From an uncultured Roseburia sp. (GTDB taxonomy: Bacteria > Bacillota > Clostridia > Lachnospirales > Lachnospiraceae), in contig URUD01000006.1 of NCBI GenBank assembly GCA_900550935.1, forward strand, positions 13,213 to 77,212: a stretch of DNA of 64,000 nucleotides, written 5' to 3'. The position numbers were made by a program, and so were the translations under genes. Under the pieces are notes generated by a model. The model saw only the letters and a program-made list of their open reading frames with translations, ran no database searches and was not told the DNA's origin. How positions within the stretch are numbered: position 1 is the stretch's first letter; every line of letters begins with the position of its first letter. Positions 9,852-18,740 of this stretch are shown here, piece by piece.

Positions 9852-10937
9852 TTACCGCTCCTCTGCTTTCTGATAATTCATATGTGCAAGGACCATCAGC
9901 GCGATCTTAAAGGTCATTGCATCATCAAACCGGCGGATATCAAGACCTATCATCTTTTCCAACCGCTCTAACCGGTATACTAACGTATTCCGGTGGACAT
10001 ATAACTGTCTTGCCGTCTCTGAAATATTAAGGTTATTTTCAAAAAATTTCTGGATCGTTGTGGAAGTCTCTTCGTTAAACACATCCGGTATCTCGTCCCC
10101 AAATACCTCATGGATAAACATCTCGCATAAGCTCATCGGAAGCTGGTAGATCAAACGTCCGATGCCCAGATAACGATATGCGATCGTCTCTCGCTCCGCA
10201 TAGAAGATCCTGCCTACCTCAAGTGCCATCTTTGCTTCCTGATAAGAACGGGCAATATCCTGTAAATTACTTACACGGTTTCCATAGCCGACTCTTGCAC
10301 GGATCATGACTTCTGTGTGCATATTATCCACGATCATATCGGCAAGGCTCTGTAAATCCTCATCCTCTTTCATGTCACGCACATCTTTGATCAGTACGAT
10401 GCTCTGTTCATCTACTTCGGTCACATAGTCACGCATCTTGGTTGCAAACAGATTTTTTATGAGTTCTACCGCTGCACTGTCCTTTTTGCTTCCCACATCA
10501 ATGACAAATACCACACGCTCTGCCTGTTCCACATGTAGCTTTTTCGCTTTGTTATACATGTCCACCACGAGCATGTTGCCTAACAATATGTTCTGCATAA
10601 AGTTGTTGCGGTCAAACTGTTCCATGTAAGCCGCTGCCAGATTCCGGATCTGACAGACTGCCAGTCTGCCCACCATGTATGCATCCTCTGCCTGTGATTT
10701 GGTTAAAAGGATGTATTCTAACTCTCCCTCTACCACCACCTTAAAGAAATGGCAGCCAGACAACATCTGGCTCTCTGCCATCGAATCTGCAAATGAAACG
10801 ACTGCATCTTCCAAATCTTCTTCCATCGGAAAAGTTGCAGCAACTAATTTTCCTTTTTCGGTATAAAGCGCCATATCCGTTCTGGAAATCTCCTTGATCT
10901 CATCCAGCGCCGCCTGAATCTTATGATTGGAAATCAT
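9852..10937 (-). CDS. CdaR/PucR-type transcriptional regulator
   Basis: A 361-residue protein whose last 60 residues are the PucR-type helix-turn-helix (ENNLNISETARQLYVHRNTL), as in CdaR sugar-diacid regulators. The N-terminal two thirds look like a sensory region followed by a GGDEF-like/CdaR middle domain; no ligand-binding residues can be assigned. It is the first gene of the unit that continues into parE, parC and the CPBP protease. That is an unexpected partner set, and no carbohydrate genes lie beside it apart from the ATPase upstream. Its start has an AAAGGG ribosome-binding site. Target genes are unknown. Confidence 0.75.
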   Translation of the reverse strand: MISNHKIQAALDEIKEISRTDMALYTEKGKLVAATFPMEEDLEDAVVSFADSMAESQMLSGCHFFKVVVEGELEYILLTKSQAEDAYMVGRLAVCQIRNLAAAYMEQFDRNNFMQNILLGNMLVVDMYNKAKKLHVEQAERVVFVIDVGSKKDSAAVELIKNLFATKMRDYVTEVDEQSIVLIKDVRDMKEDEDLQSLADMIVDNMHTEVMIRARVGYGNRVSNLQDIARSYQEAKMALEVGRIFYAERETIAYRYLGIGRLIYQLPMSLCEMFIHEVFGDEIPDVFNEETSTTIQKFFENNLNISETARQLYVHRNTLVYRLERLEKMIGLDIRRFDDAMTFKIALMVLAHMNYQKAEER

Positions 10938-10975
10938 TTACTATACCCTTTCTCTTTGCTATCGGTAACACGAAC

Positions 10976-11006
10976 AAAAACTGGGTACATAGCCTGCACC
11001 CAGTTT
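10976..11006 (-). terminator. Intrinsic terminator after the sugar ABC ATPase gene
   Basis: On the minus strand AACTGGGT pairs with ACCCAGTT around an 11-base loop and is followed by TTTTTG. It lies about 35 bases after the stop at 11039 and separates the ATPase gene from the CdaR-like gene. Confidence 0.85.
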
Positions 11007-11038
11007 CTATTTATCCTGTTTTGTTTAATTTTACCGAA

Positions 11039-12151
11039 TTAGTTGGTAATTGTCAATTCAGTTTCTTTGTCAAATACATGAATCTTCTCAGGATCCAGAG
11101 CTAATTTGATATGGTCTCCCATACGAGCAGTTGTTCTTGAGTCAACTTTTGCTGTCAGGCTTGCTCCACCTGCTTTGAAGTATAATAATACCTCAGAACC
11201 TAATAACTCATATCCTGTGATATCTGCCTCAAATGTGCAGTCTTTGTGAGCTTCGATCTCGATCTCGGAATCTCCGATATCCTCTGGTCTGATACCCATA
11301 ACAACTGTTTTGCCGTTGCAGCCAGCGTCGATTAATTTCTTTGCTTTTGCTGGTGGTAAAACGATTGTTGTATTATCAAAGGTAAGAGTTACTTTCTCGC
11401 CTTCTACTTTGCATGTGGTATCGATGAAGTTCATCTGAGGAGATCCGATGAAACCTGCAACGAATAAGTTGTTCGGCTCGTTGTATAATTTCTGCGGAGA
11501 GTCAACCTGCATGATAACACCATCTTTTAATACGACGATTCTGGTACCTAATGTCATAGCCTCGGTCTGATCATGTGTAACGTAGATGATGGTTGCTTTT
11601 AATCTGTTATGTAAAGAAGAGATCTCGGAACGCATCTGCACACGAAGTTTTGCATCCAGGTTGGATAACGGCTCATCCATAAGGAATACCTTAGGATTAC
11701 GAACGATCGCACGACCCATAGCAACACGCTGTCTCTGACCACCGGATAAAGCCTTTGGTTTACGGTCTAATAATTTCTCAAGGTCAAGGATTCTTGCAGC
11801 CTCTTCTACTTTTTTCTTGATCTCATCCTTCGGAACTTTTCTTAATTTTAATCCGAATGCCATGTTATCGAATACTGTCATGTGTGGGTACAGAGCGTAG
11901 TTCTGGAATACCATTGCGATATCTCTGTCCTTCGGCTCAACGTCGTTCATTAATTTTCCGTCGATTCTGAACTCACCAGAAGAGATCTCTTCCAGTCCGG
12001 CGATCATACGAAGTGTTGTAGATTTACCACATCCAGATGGCCCTACGAAAATGATGAACTCCTGATCTTCTACTTCAAGATTGAAATCCTTAACAGCTTC
12101 AAAGCCGTTTGGATATACTTTGCAAATATTTTTTAAAGATAAACTTGCCAT
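11039..12151 (-). CDS. MsmK/UgpC-type ABC transporter ATP-binding protein for carbohydrate uptake
   Basis: A 370-residue CUT1-class ATPase. It has Walker A GPSGCGKST (37-45), signature LSGGQRQR, Walker B VFLMDEPLSNLD and the H-loop THDQ. A C-terminal MOBE/TOBE regulatory domain of about 130 residues follows. In Firmicutes one such stand-alone ATPase commonly energises many sugar importers, and no permease or binding protein lies nearby, which fits that role. The ATG at 12149-12151 follows a very strong AGGAGGT, so the 40-residue upstream extension is rejected. The gene is monocistronic, bounded by a terminator on each side. Confidence 0.88.
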   Translation of the reverse strand: MASLSLKNICKVYPNGFEAVKDFNLEVEDQEFIIFVGPSGCGKSTTLRMIAGLEEISSGEFRIDGKLMNDVEPKDRDIAMVFQNYALYPHMTVFDNMAFGLKLRKVPKDEIKKKVEEAARILDLEKLLDRKPKALSGGQRQRVAMGRAIVRNPKVFLMDEPLSNLDAKLRVQMRSEISSLHNRLKATIIYVTHDQTEAMTLGTRIVVLKDGVIMQVDSPQKLYNEPNNLFVAGFIGSPQMNFIDTTCKVEGEKVTLTFDNTTIVLPPAKAKKLIDAGCNGKTVVMGIRPEDIGDSEIEIEAHKDCTFEADITGYELLGSEVLLYFKAGGASLTAKVDSRTTARMGDHIKLALDPEKIHVFDKETELTITN

Positions 12152-12203
12152 TGGTATAAACCTCCTAATATGTTTGCTTCGTTTTTTGATAGTTATACTA
12201 TAC

Positions 12204-12290
12204 AAAAAAACAGCCGAAATTGCCATATGCCGCCTACACAAAGAATTGTTTGTTTTCTTGTGACATATCACAGTGCTTTCGACTGTTTTT
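12204..12290 (-). terminator. Long-loop hairpin after dut and before the sugar ATPase gene
   Basis: On the minus strand AAAAACAGTCGAAA (plus 12277-12290) can pair with TTTCGGCTGTTTTT (plus 12204-12219) through one G-U pair. A run of T follows. The loop is about 58 nt and itself holds the palindrome at 12259-12272. It could be the dut terminator; the long loop lowers confidence. A -10-like TATAGT follows the T run at once, with no good -35. Confidence 0.45.
12259..12272. promoter_or_regulatory. Palindrome TGTGACATATCACA upstream of the sugar ATPase gene
   Basis: TGTGA and TCACA arms are separated by 4 bases. The arms match those of the CRP/FNR family, but the spacing is 4 rather than the usual 6. 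It lies about 110 bases before the ATPase start codon and may be an operator, or simply the inner stem of the surrounding long hairpin. Confidence 0.35.
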
Positions 12291-12302
12291 ATTCTGTTTC
12301 GT

Positions 12303-12345
12303 CATTCTGACGGAAACTGCATGTTTTTTTATACATTTTGACGGA
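12303..12345. repeat. Pair of 12-base direct repeats CATTYTGACGGA
   Basis: CATTCTGACGGA (12303-12314) and CATTTTGACGGA (12334-12345) differ at one base. They are spaced 31 bases start to start, close to three helical turns, in the gap between dut and the sugar ATPase gene. The phasing suggests a binding site for a dimeric regulator; no protein can be named. Confidence 0.35.
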
Positions 12346-12348
12346 CAA

Positions 12349-12789
12349 CTATTGGATGCCTGTGCTTCCAATCCCGCCGCGGTTTTCATTTCCGAAGTGA
12401 TCGACCTCTTCAAATACGATAGAAGGCTGATGTTTCTGGATCCGGAACTGACAGATCCGGTCATTGATATGGATCTCGGTGTCCCGCATTGCAAGTGCCG
12501 GCATATAGTAGATATCATCGTCTCCGCAATAGCTCTCATCGATCACACCCATATGGTTGGTCTGGATGATCCCGAAATTTTTATAGGTTGAGCTGCGCGG
12601 TACGATCACTGCCTCATACCCCTTTGGAAGTTCCATGGAGATTCCAAGGTTGATAAGTTTAAATTCGCCTTTTTTTAATGTGACGTTCTCTGCTGCACGC
12701 AGATCGATCCAGTCACTTTTGCCGTCGATATACGTTAATTTTTCGATCTCTTTTGAATGATAGATGATTCTGATCTTCTGCTGTTCCAT
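12349..12789 (-). CDS. dut: dUTP diphosphatase (trimeric dUTPase)
   Basis: Hydrolyses dUTP to dUMP and pyrophosphate, keeping uracil out of DNA and feeding dTMP synthesis. All five motifs of the trimeric family are visible in 146 residues: DLRAAE (29-34), PRSSTYKNFGI (64-74), GVIDESYCGD (81-90), DRICQF (110-115) and RGGIGSTG (137-144). The start is the ATG at 12789, 1 base after the gpsA stop. A longer in-frame extension into gpsA is unlikely. It is the last gene of the der-plsY-gpsA-dut unit. Confidence 0.92.
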   Translation of the reverse strand: MEQQKIRIIYHSKEIEKLTYIDGKSDWIDLRAAENVTLKKGEFKLINLGISMELPKGYEAVIVPRSSTYKNFGIIQTNHMGVIDESYCGDDDIYYMPALAMRDTEIHINDRICQFRIQKHQPSIVFEEVDHFGNENRGGIGSTGIQ

Positions 12790-12790
12790 T

Positions 12791-13813
12791 TTATGCTTCC
12801 CATTCCAATCCACTGTGTTCCGCGCGTCTGTCACGCATCATCAGTTCTTTTACGGCATCTTTTGCCGGTTTATCCTCAAATAAAACTTTGTTGACTTCCT
12901 CGATGATCGGCATATCCACCTGATATTTATGTGCTAACGCAATGGCAGCCTTGGCAGAATAAATGCCCTCTACGACCATCTTTACCTCGTCCGTCGCCTG
13001 TTTCATCGTATAGCCCTGTCCCATCAGCATTCCCGCCTTGCGGTTTCTACTGTGTCTGCTCTCACAGGTCACGATCAGATCACCGATCCCGGTCAGTCCG
13101 CTTAACGTCTCATATTTTGCACCCATCTCAAGGGCAAGACGTCCCATCTCTGTGATGCCTCTGGTGATCAGTGCCGCTTTGGTATTGTCTCCGTAGCCAA
13201 GCCCGTCTGCCATACCTGCTGCCAGTGCGATGACATTCTTTAAAGAACCGCCAAGCTCCATGCCGAGCACATCAGGGCTCGTATAAACGCGGAATACTTC
13301 ATTCATAAAGATATCCTGCACTGCCTCTGCAGTTGCTTTTTTATGTGCACCTGCAACAACAGTGGTCGGAAGCTTCCTGCCGACTTCCTCGGCATGGCTT
13401 GGTCCACACATAACGGCAACATCCGCCACAGGGATCTCCTGCTCTACGATTTCAGACAATGTCATTAAGGTATCTTCCTCGATCCCCTTTGCGACACATA
13501 CGACAATCTGTCCCTCTTTTACATAAGGAGCCATACTCTTTGCCGTGCTTCTGGTAAATACGGACGGAACCGCCAGGATCAGAAATTCTTTGCCAGAAAC
13601 CGCCTCCTCCATATCTGTTGTATAGGAAATGCTCTCCGGCAGCTTTACTCCCGGCAATTTGTCAACATGCTCATGTTTTTCCTGAAGCATTTTGATCTCA
13701 TCTTCTGCGATCGACCACAGGGTCACATCATGTCCGTTGGTTGCAAGCACCAGAGAAAGTGCACTTCCCCAGCTTCCCGCACCAAGTACTGCTATTTTTT
13801 TCTTCATTTTCAT
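12791..13813 (-). CDS. gpsA: Glycerol-3-phosphate dehydrogenase [NAD(P)+]
   Basis: Reduces dihydroxyacetone phosphate to sn-glycerol-3-phosphate, the backbone for phospholipids, and so feeds the acyltransferase PlsY encoded just upstream. The 340-residue protein starts with the Rossmann motif GAGSWGSALS and has the catalytic region GGSLKNVIALAAG. The GPD signature VTCESRHSRN is also present. Three in-frame ATGs lie within 12 bases; the middle one is chosen because GAAAGG sits 7 bases before it. The coding order der-plsY-gpsA is typical of Firmicutes. Confidence 0.94.
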   Translation of the reverse strand: MKMKKKIAVLGAGSWGSALSLVLATNGHDVTLWSIAEDEIKMLQEKHEHVDKLPGVKLPESISYTTDMEEAVSGKEFLILAVPSVFTRSTAKSMAPYVKEGQIVVCVAKGIEEDTLMTLSEIVEQEIPVADVAVMCGPSHAEEVGRKLPTTVVAGAHKKATAEAVQDIFMNEVFRVYTSPDVLGMELGGSLKNVIALAAGMADGLGYGDNTKAALITRGITEMGRLALEMGAKYETLSGLTGIGDLIVTCESRHSRNRKAGMLMGQGYTMKQATDEVKMVVEGIYSAKAAIALAHKYQVDMPIIEEVNKVLFEDKPAKDAVKELMMRDRRAEHSGLEWEA

Positions 13814-13836
13814 CTCCATGCCTTTCCAAAGCTGCT

Positions 13837-14481
13837 TTATTTTTTCTTCATACCAAATTTATTTTCTGTTCCATTCAGCAATCGTCCAATGTTCGCGCGG
13901 TGTCTCCACAGTGCCATACCGGTAAAGCATGCGCTCACAATGTAAAACTCGATCCGATCAGAGGATGCCACATGTAACATACCATTCTGTCCAAAAATGA
14001 TCACCTGGATCAGATAAGCGGTCACGACCAGGATAGAACCTAAAGATACATATCTTGTGATGGCAACTGCACCGATAAAAAGGATCAGGCAGATTGGAGC
14101 TGCCAGAGGGCAGACTGCCAGGATCATACCAGATGTACATGCAATTCCCTTTCCCCCTTTGAATTTAAGGTAGCATGGGAAATTGTGTCCCAGCACAGCT
14201 CCGAAACCTGCGTATAATTCCAGTAATTTGATTGAATCCGGATACTTTCCGATAAACAGAAAATGAATGATAACTACTGCAAAGATCGCCTTAAACAGAT
14301 CGCCTGCAAATGTGACAAGTCCTGCTTTCCAGCCTAACACGCGCAGCGTATTGGTTGTTCCGGCGTTTCCGCTTCCCTGTGTGCGGATATCCACCCCATG
14401 TTTTTTTCCATAGATATAACCGGTCTGAAACAGTCCCAGTACATATCCAACCGCTAATGCGGCAATTCTTGCCCCGATCAT
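13837..14481 (-). CDS. plsY: Acyl-phosphate:glycerol-3-phosphate acyltransferase
   Basis: A membrane enzyme that uses acyl-phosphate made by PlsX to acylate position 1 of glycerol-3-phosphate. The 214 residues show about five to six membrane segments and the PlsY blocks SGNAGTTNTLRVLG, GHNFPCYLKFKGGKG and the late S/R-x-NI region HRANIGRLL. Its ATG overlaps the der stop by one base (TAATG), so the two are translationally coupled. plsX is present 46 kb away in this window at 59923-60963. Confidence 0.93.
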   Translation of the reverse strand: MIGARIAALAVGYVLGLFQTGYIYGKKHGVDIRTQGSGNAGTTNTLRVLGWKAGLVTFAGDLFKAIFAVVIIHFLFIGKYPDSIKLLELYAGFGAVLGHNFPCYLKFKGGKGIACTSGMILAVCPLAAPICLILFIGAVAITRYVSLGSILVVTAYLIQVIIFGQNGMLHVASSDRIEFYIVSACFTGMALWRHRANIGRLLNGTENKFGMKKK

Positions 14482-15806
14482 TATTTTTCTTCCTTCCTCT
14501 CCCGTATGATAAACTTGAGCGCTGTTCCACGGAACCCGAATGTATCACGAATCCTGTTTTCGAGATAACGGGTATAGGAAAAGTGCATCAGTTCCTTGTC
14601 ATTGACAAAGATAACAAAAGTAGGCGGTTTTACTGCTGCCTGTGTGATATAGTAAATCTTCAGTCTCTTTCCTTTGTCAGAAGGCGGCTGCTGCATTGCG
14701 ACTGCCTCTGCCACGATCTCGTTTAAGACTCCGGTTGCCACACGCATGCTGTTGTTCTCAATAACAACGTCGATCAGTTCAAACAATTTGTTCAGACGCT
14801 GTCCTGATTTTGCGGAAATAAACAAGATCTCTGCATACGGCATAAAGCTTAAGATCTGGCGGATCTTTTCGGTATGACGGTAAATCGTCTTATCGTCTTT
14901 TTCTACTGCATCCCATTTGTTGACTGCAATGATGATACCTTTTCCACGCTCATGTGCAATTCCTGCGATCTTGGCATCCTGCTCAGTCACACCCTCAGTC
15001 GCATCGATCACGATCACGCAGACATCGGCACGCTCAACCGCTGTTACCGCACGGATGATACTGTAACGCTCGATTTCTTCCTTGATTTTGTTCTTGCGGC
15101 GCAGTCCTGCCGTATCGATAAAGACATAGTCTTTTCCATTATAACGGATATCCGTATCTATGGCATCACGGGTCGTACCTGCGATATCCGATACGATGAC
15201 ACGGTCTTCCTGTGCCAGCTTGTTGATCAGGGACGATTTTCCAACATTGGGTTTTCCAATAATGGCTACCTTTGGTCTGTCATCCTCTTCCCCGCCTTTT
15301 TTGTAGTCAGGGAAATATTTGATGACTTCGTCTAACATATCCCCCAGTCCTAACATGGATGCTGCAGAAACCGGGAACGGATCGCCGATCCCAAGGTTAT
15401 AGAACTCATAGACATCCGGCATATATTTTTCAAAATTGTCCACTTTATTGACAACAAGCACGACCGGCTTTCCGGAACGGCGCAGCAGATCTGCCACCTT
15501 GGCATCTGAATCCTGTAAGCCCTGTCTCACATCCGTAATGAACATGATGACATCCGCTGTTCCAATGGCAATTTCTGCCTGCTCTCTCATCTGTGACAGG
15601 ATAACGTCTTTGCTCTCCGGCTCGATTCCTCCGGTGTCTATCAAAGTAAATTCGCGGTCCAGCCAGGTTACTTCCGCATAAATGCGGTCTCTTGTTACAC
15701 CCGGTGTATCCTTTACGATTGAAATACGCTCTCCTGCAAGAGTATTAAACAACGTAGATTTTCCGACATTCGGGCGTCCCACAATCGCTACTACTGGTTT
15801 ACTCAT
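14481..15806 (-). CDS. der: Ribosome assembly GTPase Der (EngA)
   Basis: A 441-residue protein with two tandem GTPase domains and a C-terminal KH-like domain, required for maturation of the 50S subunit. G1 motifs are GRPNVGKST near residue 10 and GKPNVGKSS near residue 185; G3 DTGG and DTAG and G4 NKVD and NKWD are all present. The ATG at 15806 is preceded by GGAGGT 5 bases away. That ribosome-binding site lies inside the longer 447-codon frame, so the upstream ATG is rejected. Confidence 0.96.
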   Translation of the reverse strand: MSKPVVAIVGRPNVGKSTLFNTLAGERISIVKDTPGVTRDRIYAEVTWLDREFTLIDTGGIEPESKDVILSQMREQAEIAIGTADVIMFITDVRQGLQDSDAKVADLLRRSGKPVVLVVNKVDNFEKYMPDVYEFYNLGIGDPFPVSAASMLGLGDMLDEVIKYFPDYKKGGEEDDRPKVAIIGKPNVGKSSLINKLAQEDRVIVSDIAGTTRDAIDTDIRYNGKDYVFIDTAGLRRKNKIKEEIERYSIIRAVTAVERADVCVIVIDATEGVTEQDAKIAGIAHERGKGIIIAVNKWDAVEKDDKTIYRHTEKIRQILSFMPYAEILFISAKSGQRLNKLFELIDVVIENNSMRVATGVLNEIVAEAVAMQQPPSDKGKRLKIYYITQAAVKPPTFVIFVNDKELMHFSYTRYLENRIRDTFGFRGTALKFIIRERKEEK

Positions 15807-15837
15807 TTTTACCTCCAACTTCATCTAAGCATAATGC

Positions 15838-15868
15838 AACGCATGTCACTTTCCTGCCACATGCGTTT
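15838..15868 (-). other. Perfect hairpin in the der leader
   Basis: AACGCATGT and ACATGCGTT form a perfect 9-base-pair stem around a 12-base loop, 30 bases upstream of the der start codon. It is not followed by a T run on the minus strand, so it is not a terminator. It could be an RNA element or an operator. Confidence 0.4.
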
Positions 15869-15881
15869 CCTATAGTTTACA

Positions 15882-15921
15882 ATAAAAAAAAGAGTTCCGC
15901 AACTCTGTGAAACTCTTTTTC
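15882..15921 (-). terminator. Intrinsic terminator after the YtrA-type ABC operon, overlapping the der promoter
   Basis: On the minus strand AAAAAGAGTT pairs with AACTCTTTTT and runs into nine T. The stop codon of the permease is at 15929. A possible der promoter (TTGCGG, 18 bases, TAAACT) begins inside the stem. Confidence 0.8.
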
Positions 15922-15928
15922 TTTGGTT

Positions 15929-17866
15929 TTACATCTCAGCCTCCAGCTTATCATATGCGGCACGCGTAAACAGCTTCCATTTTTCGTCCGTAATTCCAAG
16001 TTTTTTTAATGTCTCAATCGTATGCTTACATTCTGGTCCAAACGAAATATAACGGTTGGAATCCATGGTTTTTGTAAACGATATGGATGCATCTTTTCCA
16101 TCTTCCTGTTGTTTATACTCTCTATAATTGTAGCAGTAATCCCACATATCATACTGACTGTGCTGATTATAATAAAGAAGACTTAAACCATTGACGTAGT
16201 AGTCCGTATCTGATTGTGTGCTCATGATCTGGTACATGTCAAAATTTCCTTCCTCAATATCGGCCATCACGGCATCTTCGATCTCCTCGAGTTCTTCCGG
16301 CTCAAAGTAATAGGTAAATGCATCTCCCGCATCGGAATACAGATCGATGGAACCTGCATAATAACGGTTGTCTGTATAGGATCTTCCCAAAATCTGTTTT
16401 TTCATGCACTCTGGATCTTCTTCCCAGGAAATGATCTGTGCCACAGGTGATGCTGCATCGGAAAGATACTCTTCCGTTACTGGGATTGCATACCGTCTTT
16501 CAATGTCCTTGCCATTTTTCAGATAATATCGAATCGTTGTATAATAGTATTTTCCATCAGGGTCTTTTTCATTTTTCTGATATACCTTTTTGCTGTCAAT
16601 AATCTGCCGATGTATACTTAACAGTCTGGATAGATCCTCCTGTGCTACTTCTATTGGGAAATCCATATTGACAAATGCCATCTCGACCTCATTTTCCTGC
16701 GGCAGTTTCCGCTCGATCTTAAACGCATCAAACTCAAACAGGGTTAAAAATCCGACTGACATCACAGCGATCACCGTCCACTCTGCCAGTCTTTTCTTCG
16801 AAAATACCCGGAAATTTTTCTGCAGCAGCATTTCTGCCACCCAGAAAAAAATTGCACAGCCAATCAGCATGGAAATCAGCATACATGCGTAATTGTTGAC
16901 CCAGCCACGCGCATTTTCAATCACACTCGTTACGAATAATGCAAACAGGATGCCACAACAGAATGACATTCCCCAGCGGAACAACGGTTTTACAATGCGG
17001 ATGCTGATCAGATCCCCCGCACATTCTAACTGACGCCTCTTATAGAGCTGATATGCCAGCACAACCAGAACGACTCCCACAACCACATAACCAGTCACAA
17101 GATGTCCTCCTGTAATGAATATACCAGTTGGAAAACCGCCCTCGTTATCATATACCACACGCGCACGCAGATTGTTGTTCATATAATACATCGGTGACAG
17201 CATGCAGCTTCTGCCCGGATCCCAGGAACTGTCCCCAAGTCCGTAACATAATTTCTGCTCCACCGTATGGATCAGATAATAACATCCGACATAAAGATAA
17301 TTCACTATGATGTAATAAAACGGCATTGCAATCGACAGTCCGGTAAACATTGCCACAAACACTGCCATGGAATAAGCAAAAAAGCTTACGCCCATCGTAC
17401 ATAACAGCCACCAGAACAGATACTCGATCACTGTAACCTGATTGACAAGGCTCACGATCACTGCTGCCACAAAGGCGATCAGTTCCGGTATGATGAGAAA
17501 CAGAATTCCCGATATATAATTGGTCACAAACAGCTCAAACCGGTTGACCGGAAGTGCATGCATGGTATTTGCTGTCCTTGCGTTATAAAGATAGGAAAAT
17601 ACCACCAGTGCTGCTACCAGCGCAAATATAAAATAAGGGATCGGCATTACCGCACCGCGGATCACACTTCCGATCACCTGGTACTGTGTTGCAGCTGCCG
17701 ACATTCCAGTCTCGGCATAATAGCTCTGATAATCTGCTGTATCTGACCAGATACGGATTGGCAGCAGAAAGATCAGATAACACAGGAACACGACCCAGAC
17801 CGGCCAGTAATGGGAGATATTTTTCTTAAATATCGTCGCATTAAAAAAGGATGTCTTTGACTTCAT
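15929..17866 (-). CDS. ABC-2 type transporter permease of a YtrA-controlled system
   Basis: A 645-residue membrane protein. The first 420 residues contain about ten hydrophobic segments; the last 220 form a soluble, probably extracytoplasmic, Tyr/Asp-rich domain. It is encoded after a GntR/YtrA-type repressor and an ATPase, so it is the membrane part of a two-gene exporter of the kind often induced by cell-wall antibiotics. The ATG at 17866 lies 7 bases after GGGAGGGG and inside the end of the ATPase gene (26-base overlap). The longer frame start is rejected. The substrate is unknown. Confidence 0.8.
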   Translation of the reverse strand: MKSKTSFFNATIFKKNISHYWPVWVVFLCYLIFLLPIRIWSDTADYQSYYAETGMSAAATQYQVIGSVIRGAVMPIPYFIFALVAALVVFSYLYNARTANTMHALPVNRFELFVTNYISGILFLIIPELIAFVAAVIVSLVNQVTVIEYLFWWLLCTMGVSFFAYSMAVFVAMFTGLSIAMPFYYIIVNYLYVGCYYLIHTVEQKLCYGLGDSSWDPGRSCMLSPMYYMNNNLRARVVYDNEGGFPTGIFITGGHLVTGYVVVGVVLVVLAYQLYKRRQLECAGDLISIRIVKPLFRWGMSFCCGILFALFVTSVIENARGWVNNYACMLISMLIGCAIFFWVAEMLLQKNFRVFSKKRLAEWTVIAVMSVGFLTLFEFDAFKIERKLPQENEVEMAFVNMDFPIEVAQEDLSRLLSIHRQIIDSKKVYQKNEKDPDGKYYYTTIRYYLKNGKDIERRYAIPVTEEYLSDAASPVAQIISWEEDPECMKKQILGRSYTDNRYYAGSIDLYSDAGDAFTYYFEPEELEEIEDAVMADIEEGNFDMYQIMSTQSDTDYYVNGLSLLYYNQHSQYDMWDYCYNYREYKQQEDGKDASISFTKTMDSNRYISFGPECKHTIETLKKLGITDEKWKLFTRAAYDKLEAEM

Positions 17867-18740
17867 AATCTGCCCCTCCCATTTCATAGATAAAGATTTC
17901 TTCCAGTGTCAGAGGAAGTACATCCACAATTGCAGGATTATATACTTCCAATGCCGCCTGCGCTTCTTTCGGATTTCCTTTGACGATCAGTGTATAGACC
18001 CGTCCGGTATTAGACATGTGTAACACATCGAACTGTTCCGGCAGTTTTGGCATTCCGTTCTGGCATGCCACCTGGATCTTGGAAACGCTGCCCTGCAAAT
18101 CACTTAAGGAACGCTCCACCATGATCTTGCCGCGGTGCATGATGCCCACGTGGTCACAGACATCCTCTAACTCACGGAGGTTGTGTGAAGAAACCAGTAC
18201 TGTCATCTGTTTTTCTGCCACCTCTGACATGATAATGCTCCAGATCTGGCGGCGCATCACAGGATCCAGTCCGTCCACCGGCTCATCTAAGATCAAAAGC
18301 TCCGGTTTACAGCAGATTGCCAGCCAGAATGCAACCTGTTTCTGCATTCCTTTAGAAAGGCGTCGGATGCTTCGTTTCATATCGATATTCGGGAAAAATT
18401 CCTGCATCCGGTAAAACAGTTTCCCATCAAATTCCGGGTAAATACCCTCATAAAAGCGTTTCATCTCCAGCGTATCCGCCTGCATGAAATAAAACAGTTC
18501 ATCCGGAATATATGCAAATTTCGCCTTTACATTCCGGTTCTCAAATACCGGTTCTCCAGCAATGAGCACCTGCCCTGCATCCGGACGGTAAACTCCCGTA
18601 AGATGACGGATCAATGTCGATTTTCCGGCTCCGTTTGGTCCTACCAGACCATAGATCTCGCCTTTTCCAACATGCATATCTACTCCATTTAACGCATGAA
18701 AATCATCAAAGGATTTCTCCAACTGTGTCACCTGTATCAC
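17841..18740 (-). CDS. ABC transporter ATP-binding protein, YtrB type
   Basis: The 299-residue ATPase has Walker A GPNGAGKST near residue 34, a signature written RLSKGMQKQ, Walker B LLILDEPVDGLDP and H-loop SSHN. This type (LSKGMxxQ) is typical of drug or lantibiotic efflux ATPases. The GTG start overlaps the stop of the repressor gene (GTGA) and has a GAGGAG upstream, so repressor and ATPase are coupled. Together with the downstream permease it makes a small exporter module. Confidence 0.85.
   Translation of the reverse strand: MIQVTQLEKSFDDFHALNGVDMHVGKGEIYGLVGPNGAGKSTLIRHLTGVYRPDAGQVLIAGEPVFENRNVKAKFAYIPDELFYFMQADTLEMKRFYEGIYPEFDGKLFYRMQEFFPNIDMKRSIRRLSKGMQKQVAFWLAICCKPELLILDEPVDGLDPVMRRQIWSIIMSEVAEKQMTVLVSSHNLRELEDVCDHVGIMHRGKIMVERSLSDLQGSVSKIQVACQNGMPKLPEQFDVLHMSNTGRVYTLIVKGNPKEAQAALEVYNPAIVDVLPLTLEEIFIYEMGGADYEVKDILF

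Noticed and set aside
12259..12272. Standard CRP site
   Set aside because: The arms fit but the centre is 4 bases instead of 6, and no CRP-family gene is in the window. It is kept only as a palindrome of unknown role.
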